Origin: Chitinophagaceae bacterium
GTDB taxonomy: Bacteria > Bacteroidota > Bacteroidia > Chitinophagales > Chitinophagaceae
DNA length: 64,000 nt
Direction: 5' to 3'
NCBI GenBank assembly: GCA_023957155.1
Contig: JAMLHK010000001.1
Location: 1-64,000, forward strand
The notes under the pieces were generated by a model, which was not told the origin of the DNA, did no database searches, and saw nothing but the letters and a program-made list of their open reading frames with translations. The position numbers and the translations under genes are program-made. Positions 50,301 to 60,900 of this stretch are shown here, one piece after another (within the stretch, counting starts at the first letter, position 1; each line of letters opens with the position of its first letter).

Positions 50301-50849
50301 TGTTCTTCGCAGCCTCAACACCATGCCTATACGTGTAGGTTGGACTATGGGGGAAAAATGCTATAATAGGCAATGGCAACCGATTTATGACACAAAGACT
50401 ATGGGCTAAGACCACTCACAGAAATACAAATTTAATTTTGCACATGATAGAAACGAATAATTCTATATTACCAAACTGAATATTATTCTATTTCCAATGT
50501 AGAATTATTTATTTATATTATAGACTATATTTTTTACTCGACATAGTAAAAACACTTTTCTCAAAGCAGATAATATGTAGTATAACGCAAACTGAAAAGA
50601 GCGGTCCTTTCGACCACAAAAGTCTCACTGAGTTTGTATGCCAAGCTTAATTTTTATATGCAGATATTTATTCCTTAAGAAATTACACCACTTACATAGA
50701 GTTTCTGATTAAACCATACATATCTTATCTTGCTTAATAGTTTCCTAGTCACTTTTATGATTATTTTCAGAGCCTGACAACTTTGATTCTTGACCGGATG
50801 CAGGCAAAAAATTTGTGATATGGGAAACGGACAATAGCAGCAATGTCAA
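50301..50849. other. A+T-rich spacer between sulfatase and transporter genes
   Basis: No gene supported. It holds repeat R copy 2 (50308-50349) and a weak hairpin GGTC-CTTTC-GACC near 50603-50615. Otherwise it is A+T-rich sequence with short direct and inverted motifs (for example TTCTATAT, ATTATTCTAT). It marks the left edge of locus 3. Confidence 0.5.
50308..50349 (+). repeat. REP-like repeat family R, copy 2
   Basis: CGCAGCCTCAACACCATGCC then TATACGTGTAGGTTGGAC. It aligns base by base with copy 1 at 46762 with about ten differences. Confidence 0.45.
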
Positions 50850-52253
50850 TTAAATCATTTTTTTTAAATGATTTTGTGACCACAGTCCGTAATAACACAG
50901 ATAAGTATAACATAATACGGGAAGTAAAAAGGAAAGTTGTAATCCGATTCTATCTGCTGCCCAACCTTGAAGCGCTGGAACTAATGCAGCACCAAGTATT
51001 GCCATAATTAATAATGAAGAACCTTGGCTGGCATGCTTTCCCAATCCTCTAAGTGACAAACTGAAAATATTTGACCACATAATCGAATTAAACAAACCTG
51101 CCCCGACAAGTGCCCATACGGCATTCATTCCTTGCGAAAACACTGCAAAAAAAAGTAACCCTATAACTACCAATGCAAAAATAAATAATGTTCGGGCCGA
51201 CAGGAATCCACCCATTATGAAAAAAATAATATTTAATAGCAGCAATCCCCCGGCGTGTATTGCATCGTAAATGCCCAATACCTTCCATGCTATTATAAAA
51301 GCAACCATTAGTATCAAAAAAAAGAGAAAATATTTATAGGTTGATTTAATGCCTGTTGACATTCCTACCGCTCCCATGAAACGGCCGATCATTAATCCAC
51401 CCCAATACATGGAAACATATTTACTGGCATCTCTTTCTGCTAATCCGGCTATTTCAGGCAACTTGATAAAACTTATCATGAAACTGCCAACACTCACCTC
51501 TCCGCCCACATACATAAAAATTGCAACCACGCCCATAATTAAATGTGGATACTTTAATAAGTCAGCACCCTTTGGCACTGCCTTGTCACTTTTAAATTCA
51601 GGTATTTTTGCCAGCGTAATAAGAATTGCTATTGCCACAAACAAAAATGCAAATACGAGATACATCCATTCAACTGTATCGATACCAACTACGCTTACAT
51701 CACTCCCCGCAAACAATATTAATGCCCCGATTGCAGGAGCGATCGTTGTTCCAAGTGAGTTTATCCCCTGGGCAAGGTTCAATCTTCCTGATGCTCCTTT
51801 TTCGCTTCCAAGAATAATCACGTATGGATTGGCCGCAATCTGAAGTAATGTAAACCCTGTGCCCATTAAAAACAATGCAGATAAAAACATTGAAAAACTT
51901 TCCAGCTTAGCGGCTGGATAAAACATAATACTGGCAACCGTGGCAATAACAACCCCCAAAAGCATACATTTCTTATATCCAACCTTTCCGATGGGATCTC
52001 CATATTTTATTGACCAAAAAAAATAAAATAATGATCCTAAAAAATATGCCCCAAAAAATGAAAACTGAACCAATGATGCTTCAAAATAGGAAAGTGTAAA
52101 AATCCCTTTAAGATAAGGAATCAGTATATCATTTAATGCTGTAATAAATCCCCAAATAAAAAACAGGACCGCTATAACAATAAATGGGAAAGCAATAGAC
52201 TGCCGCTCTTTGCCTGCAATGTTCTTTTTTGTATCAATCATAATCTGTCCCAT
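50850..52253 (-). CDS. Sugar:proton symporter of the FucP/GluP MFS family
   Basis: 467 residues, 12 predicted membrane helices. N-terminal 'FFIWGFITALNDILIPYLKG' is the FucP-family signature in helix 1, then 'QFSFFGAYFLGSLFYFFW'. Helix 4/5 has 'LLQIAANPYVIILGSEKGAS' and 'RLNLAQGINSLGTTIAPAIG', also typical of the family. The C-terminus has 'LGKHASQGSSLLIMAILGAA'. It carries a monosaccharide (fucose, glucose/galactose or mannose in relatives) across the inner membrane. It follows the GmhA-type isomerase by 48 bases. With GH92 and ROK kinase in the locus, mannose is a plausible cargo (inference). Confidence 0.9.
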   Translation of the reverse strand: MGQIMIDTKKNIAGKERQSIAFPFIVIAVLFFIWGFITALNDILIPYLKGIFTLSYFEASLVQFSFFGAYFLGSLFYFFWSIKYGDPIGKVGYKKCMLLGVVIATVASIMFYPAAKLESFSMFLSALFLMGTGFTLLQIAANPYVIILGSEKGASGRLNLAQGINSLGTTIAPAIGALILFAGSDVSVVGIDTVEWMYLVFAFLFVAIAILITLAKIPEFKSDKAVPKGADLLKYPHLIMGVVAIFMYVGGEVSVGSFMISFIKLPEIAGLAERDASKYVSMYWGGLMIGRFMGAVGMSTGIKSTYKYFLFFLILMVAFIIAWKVLGIYDAIHAGGLLLLNIIFFIMGGFLSARTLFIFALVVIGLLFFAVFSQGMNAVWALVGAGLFNSIMWSNIFSLSLRGLGKHASQGSSLLIMAILGAALVPALQGWAADRIGLQLSFLLPVLCYTYLCYYGLWSQNHLKKMI

Positions 52254-52301
52254 ATCCGGAAAATAATAGTATTAAGGATTTCTTTTTCTATCTAATCCTT
52301 A

Positions 52302-52877
52302 TTAAAAAAGGTGTAATTCAATGTATCTTACAAGTGAATGAATGATTTTTATATGCACTTCCTGTATCCGGTCAGAATATCCCTGGTGAGAAACCCTGAC
52401 TTCAACATTGCATAACCGGCCAAGTCTGCCGCCATCCCTTCCTGTTAATCCAACTACTCCAACCCCTTTCTTCCTTGCGCTCTCAGCCGCATTTAAAATA
52501 TTAGCAGAATTGCCACTCGTACTGATGGCAAGTAAAACATCTCCTGAATTCGCGATCGCATCAATATATCTCGAAAAGATGTACTCCAGACCAAAGTCAT
52601 TGGCAACGCATGTAATATGTGCTGTGTCTGAAAGCGCAATTGCCGGCAACGATATACGGTCATTCCGAAATCTGCCGCTAAGCTCCTCCGAAAAATGCAT
52701 AGCATCACACAAAGACCCACCATTTCCACACGAAAATATTTTATTTCCCCGATTGATGGCCGACACCATCAAATCGCCTGCGTTACGAATAGACTCTATA
52801 TTTTGTAAGTCTGACATGAAGCAATCCAATACCTCTTTTGCTTCTTCAAAATCCTGCCTAATGATATTAACCGGCAT
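52302..52877 (-). CDS. gmhA: Phosphoheptose isomerase GmhA-type SIS protein
   Basis: 191 residues, the same length as E. coli GmhA and clearly similar: 'SCGNGGSLCDAMHFSEELSGRF' (in part; 49-70), 'ISTSGNSANILNAAESARKK', 'LTGRDGG' and 'YSDRIQEVHIKIIH'. The Glu64/65 and the C-terminal His used by GmhA are present. GmhA turns sedoheptulose 7-phosphate into D-glycero-D-manno-heptose 7-phosphate in lipopolysaccharide heptose synthesis. Here it lies between a transporter and a ROK kinase, 13 bases from the latter, which suggests a catabolic use on an imported sugar phosphate. Whether it keeps heptose specificity is open. Confidence 0.85.
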   Translation of the reverse strand: MPVNIIRQDFEEAKEVLDCFMSDLQNIESIRNAGDLMVSAINRGNKIFSCGNGGSLCDAMHFSEELSGRFRNDRISLPAIALSDTAHITCVANDFGLEYIFSRYIDAIANSGDVLLAISTSGNSANILNAAESARKKGVGVVGLTGRDGGRLGRLCNVEVRVSHQGYSDRIQEVHIKIIHSLVRYIELHLF

Positions 52878-52890
52878 GTTATTTCTGTTT

Positions 52891-53874
52891 TTATCTGGAC
52901 AATGTATTTATAGCAACTGATAAGGCCGCTATATCTCCAATCTCTTCAGACAATTCTCCGGGTACAACCCTACACACTTTGCGTGCCATAGGCAATGCTT
53001 CTCGCATAATAACATTTTCAAGCGAGGAAATGAGTAAATGACCTACCCGTACATAAATACTCCCAATTACAATGCACTCTGGATTAAGAACATCAATAAT
53101 AATTGAAAGCCCTTTCCCCAGATAAGTGCCGCAGATGTTAAACACTTCCTGTGCAACTACATCTCCATTTTCCGCAGCTTCCGCCACAGACTGAGCTGTA
53201 ACATGCGCCAGAGAATTAATATCTCCGCAATAAGAAACCTTTTCTCCCATCTGAAATTTTTCCAACGCTTTTAATCGGGCTAACTGAGCTATTCCTCCGC
53301 CACTACAAAACCCTTCAAACGACCCTGCCTTACCGTAGCCAACAGGTCCTATATTTTCCAACCGTATGTGGCCTATCTCTCCTGCATTGTCATTTGTACC
53401 TGAATACAGTTGACCATTTAAAATTAGTCCCGCTCCTAATCCCGTTCCAAAAGTCAGAAACACCATATTTTTAGTACCCACACCAGCTCCAAAATTCCAC
53501 TCAGCGAGCGCACATGCATTGGCATCATTTTGAATGCCTACAGGAATACCGTATTTATCATGAAATAACTGAACTATAGGAACCTCATCCCAGCCAGAAA
53601 GATTAGGAGGAGATAGTATAACCCCTTTTTCAGCATCGAGCGGGCCACCACAACTAATACCAATTGCCGCCACTTTATCAATACTAATTGCATTATCAGA
53701 CAAAATCGCCGTTATCCCTTTCTGTAACTTGCCAATCATAGTATAAGGGTCGGGATATTCTTTCGTATTAATTTTCCTTTTACCAAGGATACAAGGCTTC
53801 TCATTTTCTGACACGCTTCCCAACACAATTGCGCACTTTGTCCCTCCTATATCTATTCCAATAACTATTTTCAT
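52891..53874 (-). CDS. ROK family sugar kinase lacking the zinc-cysteine motif
   Basis: 327 residues. ATP site D8-I-G-G-T-K13, catalytic Asp117 in 'QNDANACALAEW', and 'GTGLGAGLILNGQLYSGTND' with 'GEIGHI' (165-170). Most ROK kinases then have a zinc site of pattern C-x-C-G-x(2)-G-C. Here residues 178-194 read GPVGYGKAGSFEGFCSG, with a single cysteine, so no zinc site. There is no helix-turn-helix, so it is a kinase and not a ROK repressor. Substrate perhaps mannose or another hexose from GH92 action. First of a three-gene set with gmhA and the transporter. Confidence 0.9.
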   Translation of the reverse strand: MKIVIGIDIGGTKCAIVLGSVSENEKPCILGKRKINTKEYPDPYTMIGKLQKGITAILSDNAISIDKVAAIGISCGGPLDAEKGVILSPPNLSGWDEVPIVQLFHDKYGIPVGIQNDANACALAEWNFGAGVGTKNMVFLTFGTGLGAGLILNGQLYSGTNDNAGEIGHIRLENIGPVGYGKAGSFEGFCSGGGIAQLARLKALEKFQMGEKVSYCGDINSLAHVTAQSVAEAAENGDVVAQEVFNICGTYLGKGLSIIIDVLNPECIVIGSIYVRVGHLLISSLENVIMREALPMARKVCRVVPGELSEEIGDIAALSVAINTLSR

Positions 53875-54099
53875 ATTTAATCTTATTTTATATTACCGTC
53901 AAAAACCCTTTTACAGTTTTGTTGTAACTTATAAAGACTGGCATTTATCTCCCAAATAACCCTTTATATTTGATTGTAAAACAATTCAACAATCGGCTTT
54001 TTAGAGGGAGATGCTTCAATAATAAAGTGTTTTACCCCTTCATGCATAAAATGCTTAAACTACAATCCAATAAGGCATAATTGGTATGCTATCTATATT

Positions 54100-56334
54100 T
54101 TATCTTGGCGGGTCATTCCGCGCCCAATCAGAAGGAGTTGATCCCATTACAAATTTCAGCGTGGCTCCATTTTCTATTTCAGCATGACGTAGCCACGCCC
54201 TATTTAAAGGCTGGTTATTCAATGTTGCAGATTGAACATAAATATTTTCATCAGAAATATTTTCAGCTTCAATAATCAGTTTTTTTCCATTTTCTCTCGT
54301 TAATGTAACAGACGGACATAAGGGGCCACTTATAAGATATATGTCCTGACCGGCTACGGGGAATAAACCAAGATTGGCAAAAACATACCATGACCCCATT
54401 GCTCCACTATCCTCATCACCGGGGAAACCTTCCGGAGAATATTTTTTGCAATTGTCTTTCACCCAGTAAGCTGTCAGGTCGGGTCTTCCGGCATAAATAA
54501 AACTATAAGGAATTAAGAATGAAGGTTCATTTTCCATTTCTATTAAATTATTCTTCATGGCAAACTGAAGCCGCTCTACGTACTTATCTTCTCCACCCAT
54601 AAGGTTTATGAGCTTCTCCATTTCATGTGGCACATTATAACTGTACACCCAGGAACTGCCTTCGTAAAAACTCCTGTCAAATTTTCCAGGGCTATTCACA
54701 ATAAAATCTTCTGTAGGTGTATATTTTAACCAATTGCCGTTTTGGTTTTTTGGATTTATAAAACCCTGATAGCCGAAACTTTTTAAAGTGTCATTCCAAA
54801 GCGCTACCCATTTTTTTGAACGGTTTAAATATCTTTTATAATCAGCTTTTTTATTCAAGCCTTTTGCCATTTGAGCCACACAAAAATCATTGTATGCAAA
54901 TTCCATAGTTCTAGAGCCATCAAAAGCATATTCATAAGTACGAAAAGGGATCCACCCCCTATCATTAATCAGATAAGCATTGGTTCTCATTTTTTCCGCT
55001 TGAAACTTTACAACTTCATACGCTTTTTGCCAATCTATTCCTTTTACTTTTTTTATGAAGGCATCTGCTATGACGTTATCCACATTATCTCCTCCCTGAT
55101 TGTGAAAATAGTAAGGTAGTTCAACCTCTGTCCATTGATAAACCCTGTCGTTTCCGGCCAAAAAGGCATCGTATACCTGCCCGTTATGTTTATACCTATC
55201 AATAAATGCCAGCACATTATCTCTAACTACCTGTTCGTTTATAAGCGTATGTAAAGGAAATACTGTTTTCCATGTATCCCATATGCAGTTATGGTCATCC
55301 CAGTAAGGCAGCTCAGACTCCCAATGTGGGTTGTCTTTGGTACGGTTGCGTGGCATACGCATTGCCTGGTATAAACTGGAATAAAACATCTTCATCTTTT
55401 CTCCTTCCACACCTTTTAGGTCGATACGACCTAACCGGTTATTCCATTTTTCCGCCGCCTCCTTCTTCACCCAATCCATATTCCATCCCGGAATCTCCCG
55501 TGTTAAAAAAACTGAAGCATTTGCTATACTTTTGAACGATACCGCAATTTTCGCCTGGATCAACTCTCCGTCGTCAGTATTAAATCCAACAAAGGCGCCA
55601 ATTCGTTGTGCTTTTGTTTCAACCATTTCGTCTCTACGCTCAAAATTTACAACTCCATCCTTACAAGTTCCATACGTGTGAAACGGTTTGTTGAATTCCA
55701 AAACAAAGTGAACTTTAAAAGGTTCGGCCGACCAGCCTCCCCAGTAGCTTCCCCAGCCGATAATCTTCCTTCCTGTTATGTCGATAGTTACCGCTCCCTG
55801 TTCTGCATACCCACCCCTGTTTATTCCCTTACCACGGTGCGTTATGTCGCCGGGAATAGTATGAGCCAGGTCAATTAATACAAAAGAACTATCTGATTTT
55901 GGAAAATTAAAATTGTACAAAACGGCATTCTCCGAAGGGCTGAACTCACATAGAATATTGTAGTCTGTTAAACGAACTTTATAATAATTTATATAAGCTT
56001 CTTCTTCCGCTTTGTTTGAGTCGTGCCCTTCTTTCAGAACGTTTAATCCGATTTGAGGAGATATTAAAAACTGTCCGTATTTACCCGGACCTCCGGCACC
56101 TGTAAGATGTAGCTGGCTAAAACCTCTTATTTTTTCATTTATATTGTATCCGTCGGTACGCCCTTCCGGAGTGTCCGGGCTTGGATTCACGGAGCCAAAC
56201 GGCAGTTGAGGCCCAAGTACACAATTTCCCTTTCCAATTACCCCCATCCAGGGATCTGCATATTTTACATAATCCTGAGCCGGAACTTCAAAAATAATAA
56301 TAATTGTTATAAAGAATAAAATAATACTTTTCAT
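54100..56334 (-). CDS. GH92 alpha-mannosidase, secreted
   Basis: 744 residues; signal peptide to about residue 19 (ends VPAQ). The GH92 opening is plain: 'YADPWMGVIGKGNCVLGPQL', 'PFGSVNPSPDTPEGRTDGY', 'GFSQLHLTGAGGP'. The catalytic domain has 'MFYSSLYQAMRMPRNRTKDN', 'WDTWKTVFPLHTLINEQVV' and near the end 'PGDEDSGAMGSWYVFANLG'. In the family this last loop is usually N-D-x-G-A-M-S-S-W; here it is E-D-S-G-A-M-G-S-W. Calcium-dependent exo-alpha-mannosidase by family. A 225-base gap before the ROK gene (53875-54099) holds no gene. It is followed upstream by susD/susC of locus 3. Confidence 0.93.
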   Translation of the reverse strand: MKSIILFFITIIIIFEVPAQDYVKYADPWMGVIGKGNCVLGPQLPFGSVNPSPDTPEGRTDGYNINEKIRGFSQLHLTGAGGPGKYGQFLISPQIGLNVLKEGHDSNKAEEEAYINYYKVRLTDYNILCEFSPSENAVLYNFNFPKSDSSFVLIDLAHTIPGDITHRGKGINRGGYAEQGAVTIDITGRKIIGWGSYWGGWSAEPFKVHFVLEFNKPFHTYGTCKDGVVNFERRDEMVETKAQRIGAFVGFNTDDGELIQAKIAVSFKSIANASVFLTREIPGWNMDWVKKEAAEKWNNRLGRIDLKGVEGEKMKMFYSSLYQAMRMPRNRTKDNPHWESELPYWDDHNCIWDTWKTVFPLHTLINEQVVRDNVLAFIDRYKHNGQVYDAFLAGNDRVYQWTEVELPYYFHNQGGDNVDNVIADAFIKKVKGIDWQKAYEVVKFQAEKMRTNAYLINDRGWIPFRTYEYAFDGSRTMEFAYNDFCVAQMAKGLNKKADYKRYLNRSKKWVALWNDTLKSFGYQGFINPKNQNGNWLKYTPTEDFIVNSPGKFDRSFYEGSSWVYSYNVPHEMEKLINLMGGEDKYVERLQFAMKNNLIEMENEPSFLIPYSFIYAGRPDLTAYWVKDNCKKYSPEGFPGDEDSGAMGSWYVFANLGLFPVAGQDIYLISGPLCPSVTLTRENGKKLIIEAENISDENIYVQSATLNNQPLNRAWLRHAEIENGATLKFVMGSTPSDWARNDPPR

Positions 56335-56494
56335 TATAGATATGCTTTCTTCAAATTAATAATGCCTTTATGCTAATCTTCATTTATTGCTATCTGAATT
56401 ATCTAAGCAGCAACAAAGCAGGCTATAGCAGTAATATCAATGCCACAACTATTAAGGGATGTGATTCTATTGTTTTGTTTCAAACAGCGAGGTT

Positions 56495-57907
56495 TTAATA
56501 ACCATCGTTTTGAGTTATGAGCTTAGGATTTTGATCAATAACATTTTGAGGGACAGGAAGTAATAATTGCCACGCTTCAATTGTTTTACCTTTTGCTTCT
56601 TCTAATATATCAATAGCTCTGTTTGTTCTTTTCAGGTCAAACCAGCGATGAAACTCTAAAGCCAGTTCTACTCTTCTTTCATGTTCAATGCCCAAATTCA
56701 ATGTCGGATATTTATCGATCGGATACGCAGCAGAACCCCATTCAGGCATTCCGGCTCTTCTTCGAACCTCATTGAAATAGGCTTCATCTCCTGTAGCTTC
56801 AGCATACAGAAGTAGTATATCAGAATATCGGAAAGCAATAAAATTATTTTCACTACGGTAAGACGGGCTAATATAAAGCGAGCTGTTATCTGTCCACTTA
56901 TTGGGAAACAAGGCGTCAACCCATATCCCAGAAGTTTCGTAATACCCATTGCTGATAGAAATATTTCTTCGCTCATCTCCCGGTTCATATTCATCCCACA
57001 GATTTTCAGTAACCTGGTTCATTCCTCCTCCATGATTCATTGTATTTTCGAAAGGGGAGAAGCTTTGCCAATAGTTGCTGGCAGGAGTATTGGTACCTCG
57101 AATATATTGAACTTCGAAAAGCGCTTCCTTACTATTTTCATGCTTTAGATCCCATAATTGGGAATATTCCGGAAGTAATTCATATTCTTTTGAATCAATT
57201 ACTTTTTTCAGGTATGTTACAGCATTACTTTTTTCGCCCAGGGTGAGATATACTTCACCCAGTAATCCGCCTGCGGCTCCTTTTGTAGCTTGTCCTATAC
57301 GACTTTGCGCAGAACGTAGGGGCAGATTGTCCTCTGCAAATATCAAATCGTCAACTATCTGAGCATATACCTCTGTTGTAGAAGTACGTCCGATATTATA
57401 ACTTTCTTTTGCCGTAACCGGAGCTGTAAGTAAAGGTATATCACCCCAGAAACGAACCATATCAAAGTAATACCAAGCACGCAAAAATCTCATTTCTGCT
57501 TCATATCCGATTTTCAGGTCAACTGTAAGAGAAGATTCACCTAGTTTTTTTATAACAGTATTTATTATATAAAGTGAATTATAATAGTCGTTCCAAAACT
57601 CTTCCACATAGATATTGTCAGACAACAAAGTATTGTTTTTAAATTGAAATTTATGAGTAGTGTTACCAGATACATGAAACAAGGTACAGTCGTCAGACAT
57701 TTGCTCAGCATAAGCAAGAGGACCTACAGGACCATATATAGTATAAAGTGTTTGATACGCGGCATTCACAGCCAATTCAAAATCTTCTTCGCTCTCAAAA
57801 AAATCTTTCTCATTCATATCCGCAATCGGAGACTGCTCCAAAAAATCCTTAGAACATGATAAAAATAACAGAAATACTATAATTGCTATATAATTGGATA
57901 TTTTCAT
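56495..57907 (-). CDS. SusD/RagB family nutrient-binding lipoprotein (locus 3)
   Basis: 470 residues; lipoprotein signal with Cys18 ('LLFLSCSKDFLEQSP'). SusD marks: 'FFESEEDFELAVNAAYQTLY', 'EAEMRFLRAWYYFDMVRFWGD' (in part), 'ERRVELALEFHRWFDLKR' and 'LLPVPQNVIDQNPKLITQN'. It pairs with SusC at 57927 (19-base gap). Somewhat shorter than the other two SusD proteins. Confidence 0.95.
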   Translation of the reverse strand: MKISNYIAIIVFLLFLSCSKDFLEQSPIADMNEKDFFESEEDFELAVNAAYQTLYTIYGPVGPLAYAEQMSDDCTLFHVSGNTTHKFQFKNNTLLSDNIYVEEFWNDYYNSLYIINTVIKKLGESSLTVDLKIGYEAEMRFLRAWYYFDMVRFWGDIPLLTAPVTAKESYNIGRTSTTEVYAQIVDDLIFAEDNLPLRSAQSRIGQATKGAAGGLLGEVYLTLGEKSNAVTYLKKVIDSKEYELLPEYSQLWDLKHENSKEALFEVQYIRGTNTPASNYWQSFSPFENTMNHGGGMNQVTENLWDEYEPGDERRNISISNGYYETSGIWVDALFPNKWTDNSSLYISPSYRSENNFIAFRYSDILLLYAEATGDEAYFNEVRRRAGMPEWGSAAYPIDKYPTLNLGIEHERRVELALEFHRWFDLKRTNRAIDILEEAKGKTIEAWQLLLPVPQNVIDQNPKLITQNDGY

Positions 57908-57926
57908 GTTTTTTAATTTTGAAAGA

Positions 57927-60900
57927 TTATAAATTTACTCGTAGCCCTAATGTTATAGTCCTTGGCATAGGAGACGCCCCATAATCATTACCTATATTAA
58001 TACCAGAAGAATACACGCTGTTTTCCGGATCAAATCCAATATAGGATGTAAAAACAAATAGGTTTTCCGCACTTAGATACAACCTCGCTGAAGAAAAGGC
58101 GCTCCATGAAAACAACTTTGACGGTATATTATATCCTATCTGAACATTTCGAATCCGAAGAAAAGAGCCATCCTCAACCCAATAAGTAGAAAAAGCGGTT
58201 TGCAACCCATTGTAATTGACCATAGGTTTAAATATTTTTCCATCCCCCGGATCGCTCTCAGATTTCCAATAATTATTTACAATAGCATATTGATTTCTTC
58301 CGCCATTATAAAATTTTGAAAACCTGGTCTGGCTGTTCATGATTTCATTTCCATATTGTCCCTGAAGCGTAATGCTAAAATCAAAATTTTTATAACTCAG
58401 GGTGTTTGTCAAACCGAAAATAAAATCTGGTTGAGCATTCCCAATAACAGTACGATCATTCTCGTCAATTATTTTATCTCCATTCACATCTCTTATTTTA
58501 GGATCTCCGGGTGTTGTTGCAGAAGTATGAGGATAATTATTAACTTCTTCCTGATTCATAAATACTCCGTCAAAAATGTATCCGTAAAAATTAGCAATTG
58601 GTTGACCAATTTCTGTTTTAGTCGTTCCCCAGTTATTTATATATATAGGCGAACCGTCATTACCCAATTTCAACACTTTGCTTCTGTTTAAGGAAATATT
58701 AAAGTCTGTATTCCACTTAAAACTCTGATTTATATTTTTAGTGGATATCAGCACTTCAACTCCCTGATTTTTGACCTTTCCTATATTAGTTAATTGCTGA
58801 GTAAATCCAGTTATTGAGGGTACAGGTACATTCAATAACATATCTCTTGTTATAGAATGATAATAATCCAATTCTATATACACCCTACTATCAAATAAAC
58901 CCATATCAACTCCTAAATCCCATTGTCCGGTTTTTTCCCATTTTAAATCCGGATTCGAAATAGATCCAATATACAGGCCAGAAGATGCATTTTCTCCCCA
59001 GGCATATTGTGTCTGGTTTAACAATCCGATAGAACCGTAATTATCTATTTGATTATTCCCCGTAACTCCATAGCTTAATCTCAGTTTAAGATTATTCATT
59101 TTGGAAGAATGATAAAAATCTTCCTGAGATATTTTCCATGCAACTGAGGCAGATGGGAAATATCCCCACCTGGTATTACTGCCAAACCTGGAACTGCCAT
59201 CTCTTCTTAACGTTGTTGTTAGCAAATATTTACTATCGTATGAATAATTTATTCTTCCTATATAGGATAGTAAAGCCCATTGAGAAGCTTCTGCAGAAAA
59301 TTTAGATATGGTTTTGGCTGCATTTAGTGTATGAACTTTATCGTTGGGAAAATCTGTTGCAGTAATGCTGTTGCCATTAGCATAATTCTTCTGTGCAGAG
59401 TATCCGACAAAGGCATTAATTGAATGACTTCCTACATGCTTTTTGTACGAAATAGTATTTTCCGAAATCCAGTTATACTGATAATTGTCGGAATAACTTC
59501 CCCTTGCAGGAGGGTTCTGATTCCATCCATACCCGGCCAGGTTATACTGATACAAATCAAACTGTGAGTTGTAAATCTTCGCACTGAAATTAGTTCTGAA
59601 AGAAAAATCATCAAGAAAGTCCCACTTCAAATATACGGTTGACAGAGAATTAAACGATTTCATCTTTCTCTCCATCTGGCGGGTAAGTACATAAGAATGA
59701 AAGAAATTAAGCCCGTACGGAACGAAACGATTCCATTCCGAATTGGGATCATAAGGTCCGATATTCCCATTCTCATTATACACTGGGAATATTGGCACAT
59801 TTTGTAAAGCAGCACTTACCGCACCATCTTTACCAACAGTATGGTAGCCTAATCCTGTCGCAACATTAGGAACTTCATTTATTTTTGTTAACAACACATT
59901 GGCTCCCACAGATAATTTGGGTATGATTTCGTGATTAATGTTTGAGCGAAGGGAAAAACGATTGAAATTGTTATTATCAATTATTCCTTTTTCGGAGAAA
60001 ACACCGGCAGACAACGAAAAACTTGTCTTCTCATTACCGCCATCTACACTCAGTGTAGCATTATTTGTTACTCCTGTTCTGAATACAACATCTTGCCAGT
60101 CTGTATTCTCAAACTGAGCCGGGTTTTCCAGAAATTCCGGGGGAATTCGAAAATTAGAAGGTCGTACACTGTTCGGGTCACTAATATTACCTCCTGCCAA
60201 TATCCAGGAATTGTTGCGGGCGTCAATATAAAAATTGATGTATTCCTGAGAATCCATCATATCAATATGACGACTCACCTTTGACATTCCTCTCTCATAG
60301 TTAAAATCAACTCTGGTCTTCCCTTTCTTTCCGGATTTTGTGGTAATAATAACCACACCATTTGATCCTCTTGAACCATAAATGGCTGCAGAAGAAGCAT
60401 CTTTTAAAATTTCTATCGATTCAACATCTGAAGGGTTGATAATATTCAAATCCGTATTTTCCAGGGGTATTCCATCAATTACATATAATGGGTTGGTTCC
60501 CGCGGTAATAGATGCAATTCCCCTAACCCTAACCGTTGGCGAAAAACCTGCAGCTCCATCTGTCTGTAAAATTTGGATGCCCGCAGCCTTACCAGCCAAA
60601 GATTGCATCACATTTGTCTTAGATCTGTCTTTAATATCTTTTGCTGTGATCTTTGTTATAGCACTTGTTAAATCACTTTTTTTTGCAGTTCCGTATCCAA
60701 TTGCAACAACTTCTTCAAAGCCAACGATATCAGTTTCCATTATCACCTTAATAAAGTTTTGGTTTTTAACGGATACTTGCTGTGTCTGCATTCCCACAAA
60801 AGAAAAAACCAGTTCCACGTTGGCTGAAGGTACAGACAGCAGAAACCGCCCGTCAGCATTAGTAGTCGTGCCGATTTGCGTACTTTTAACGGTTACGCTC

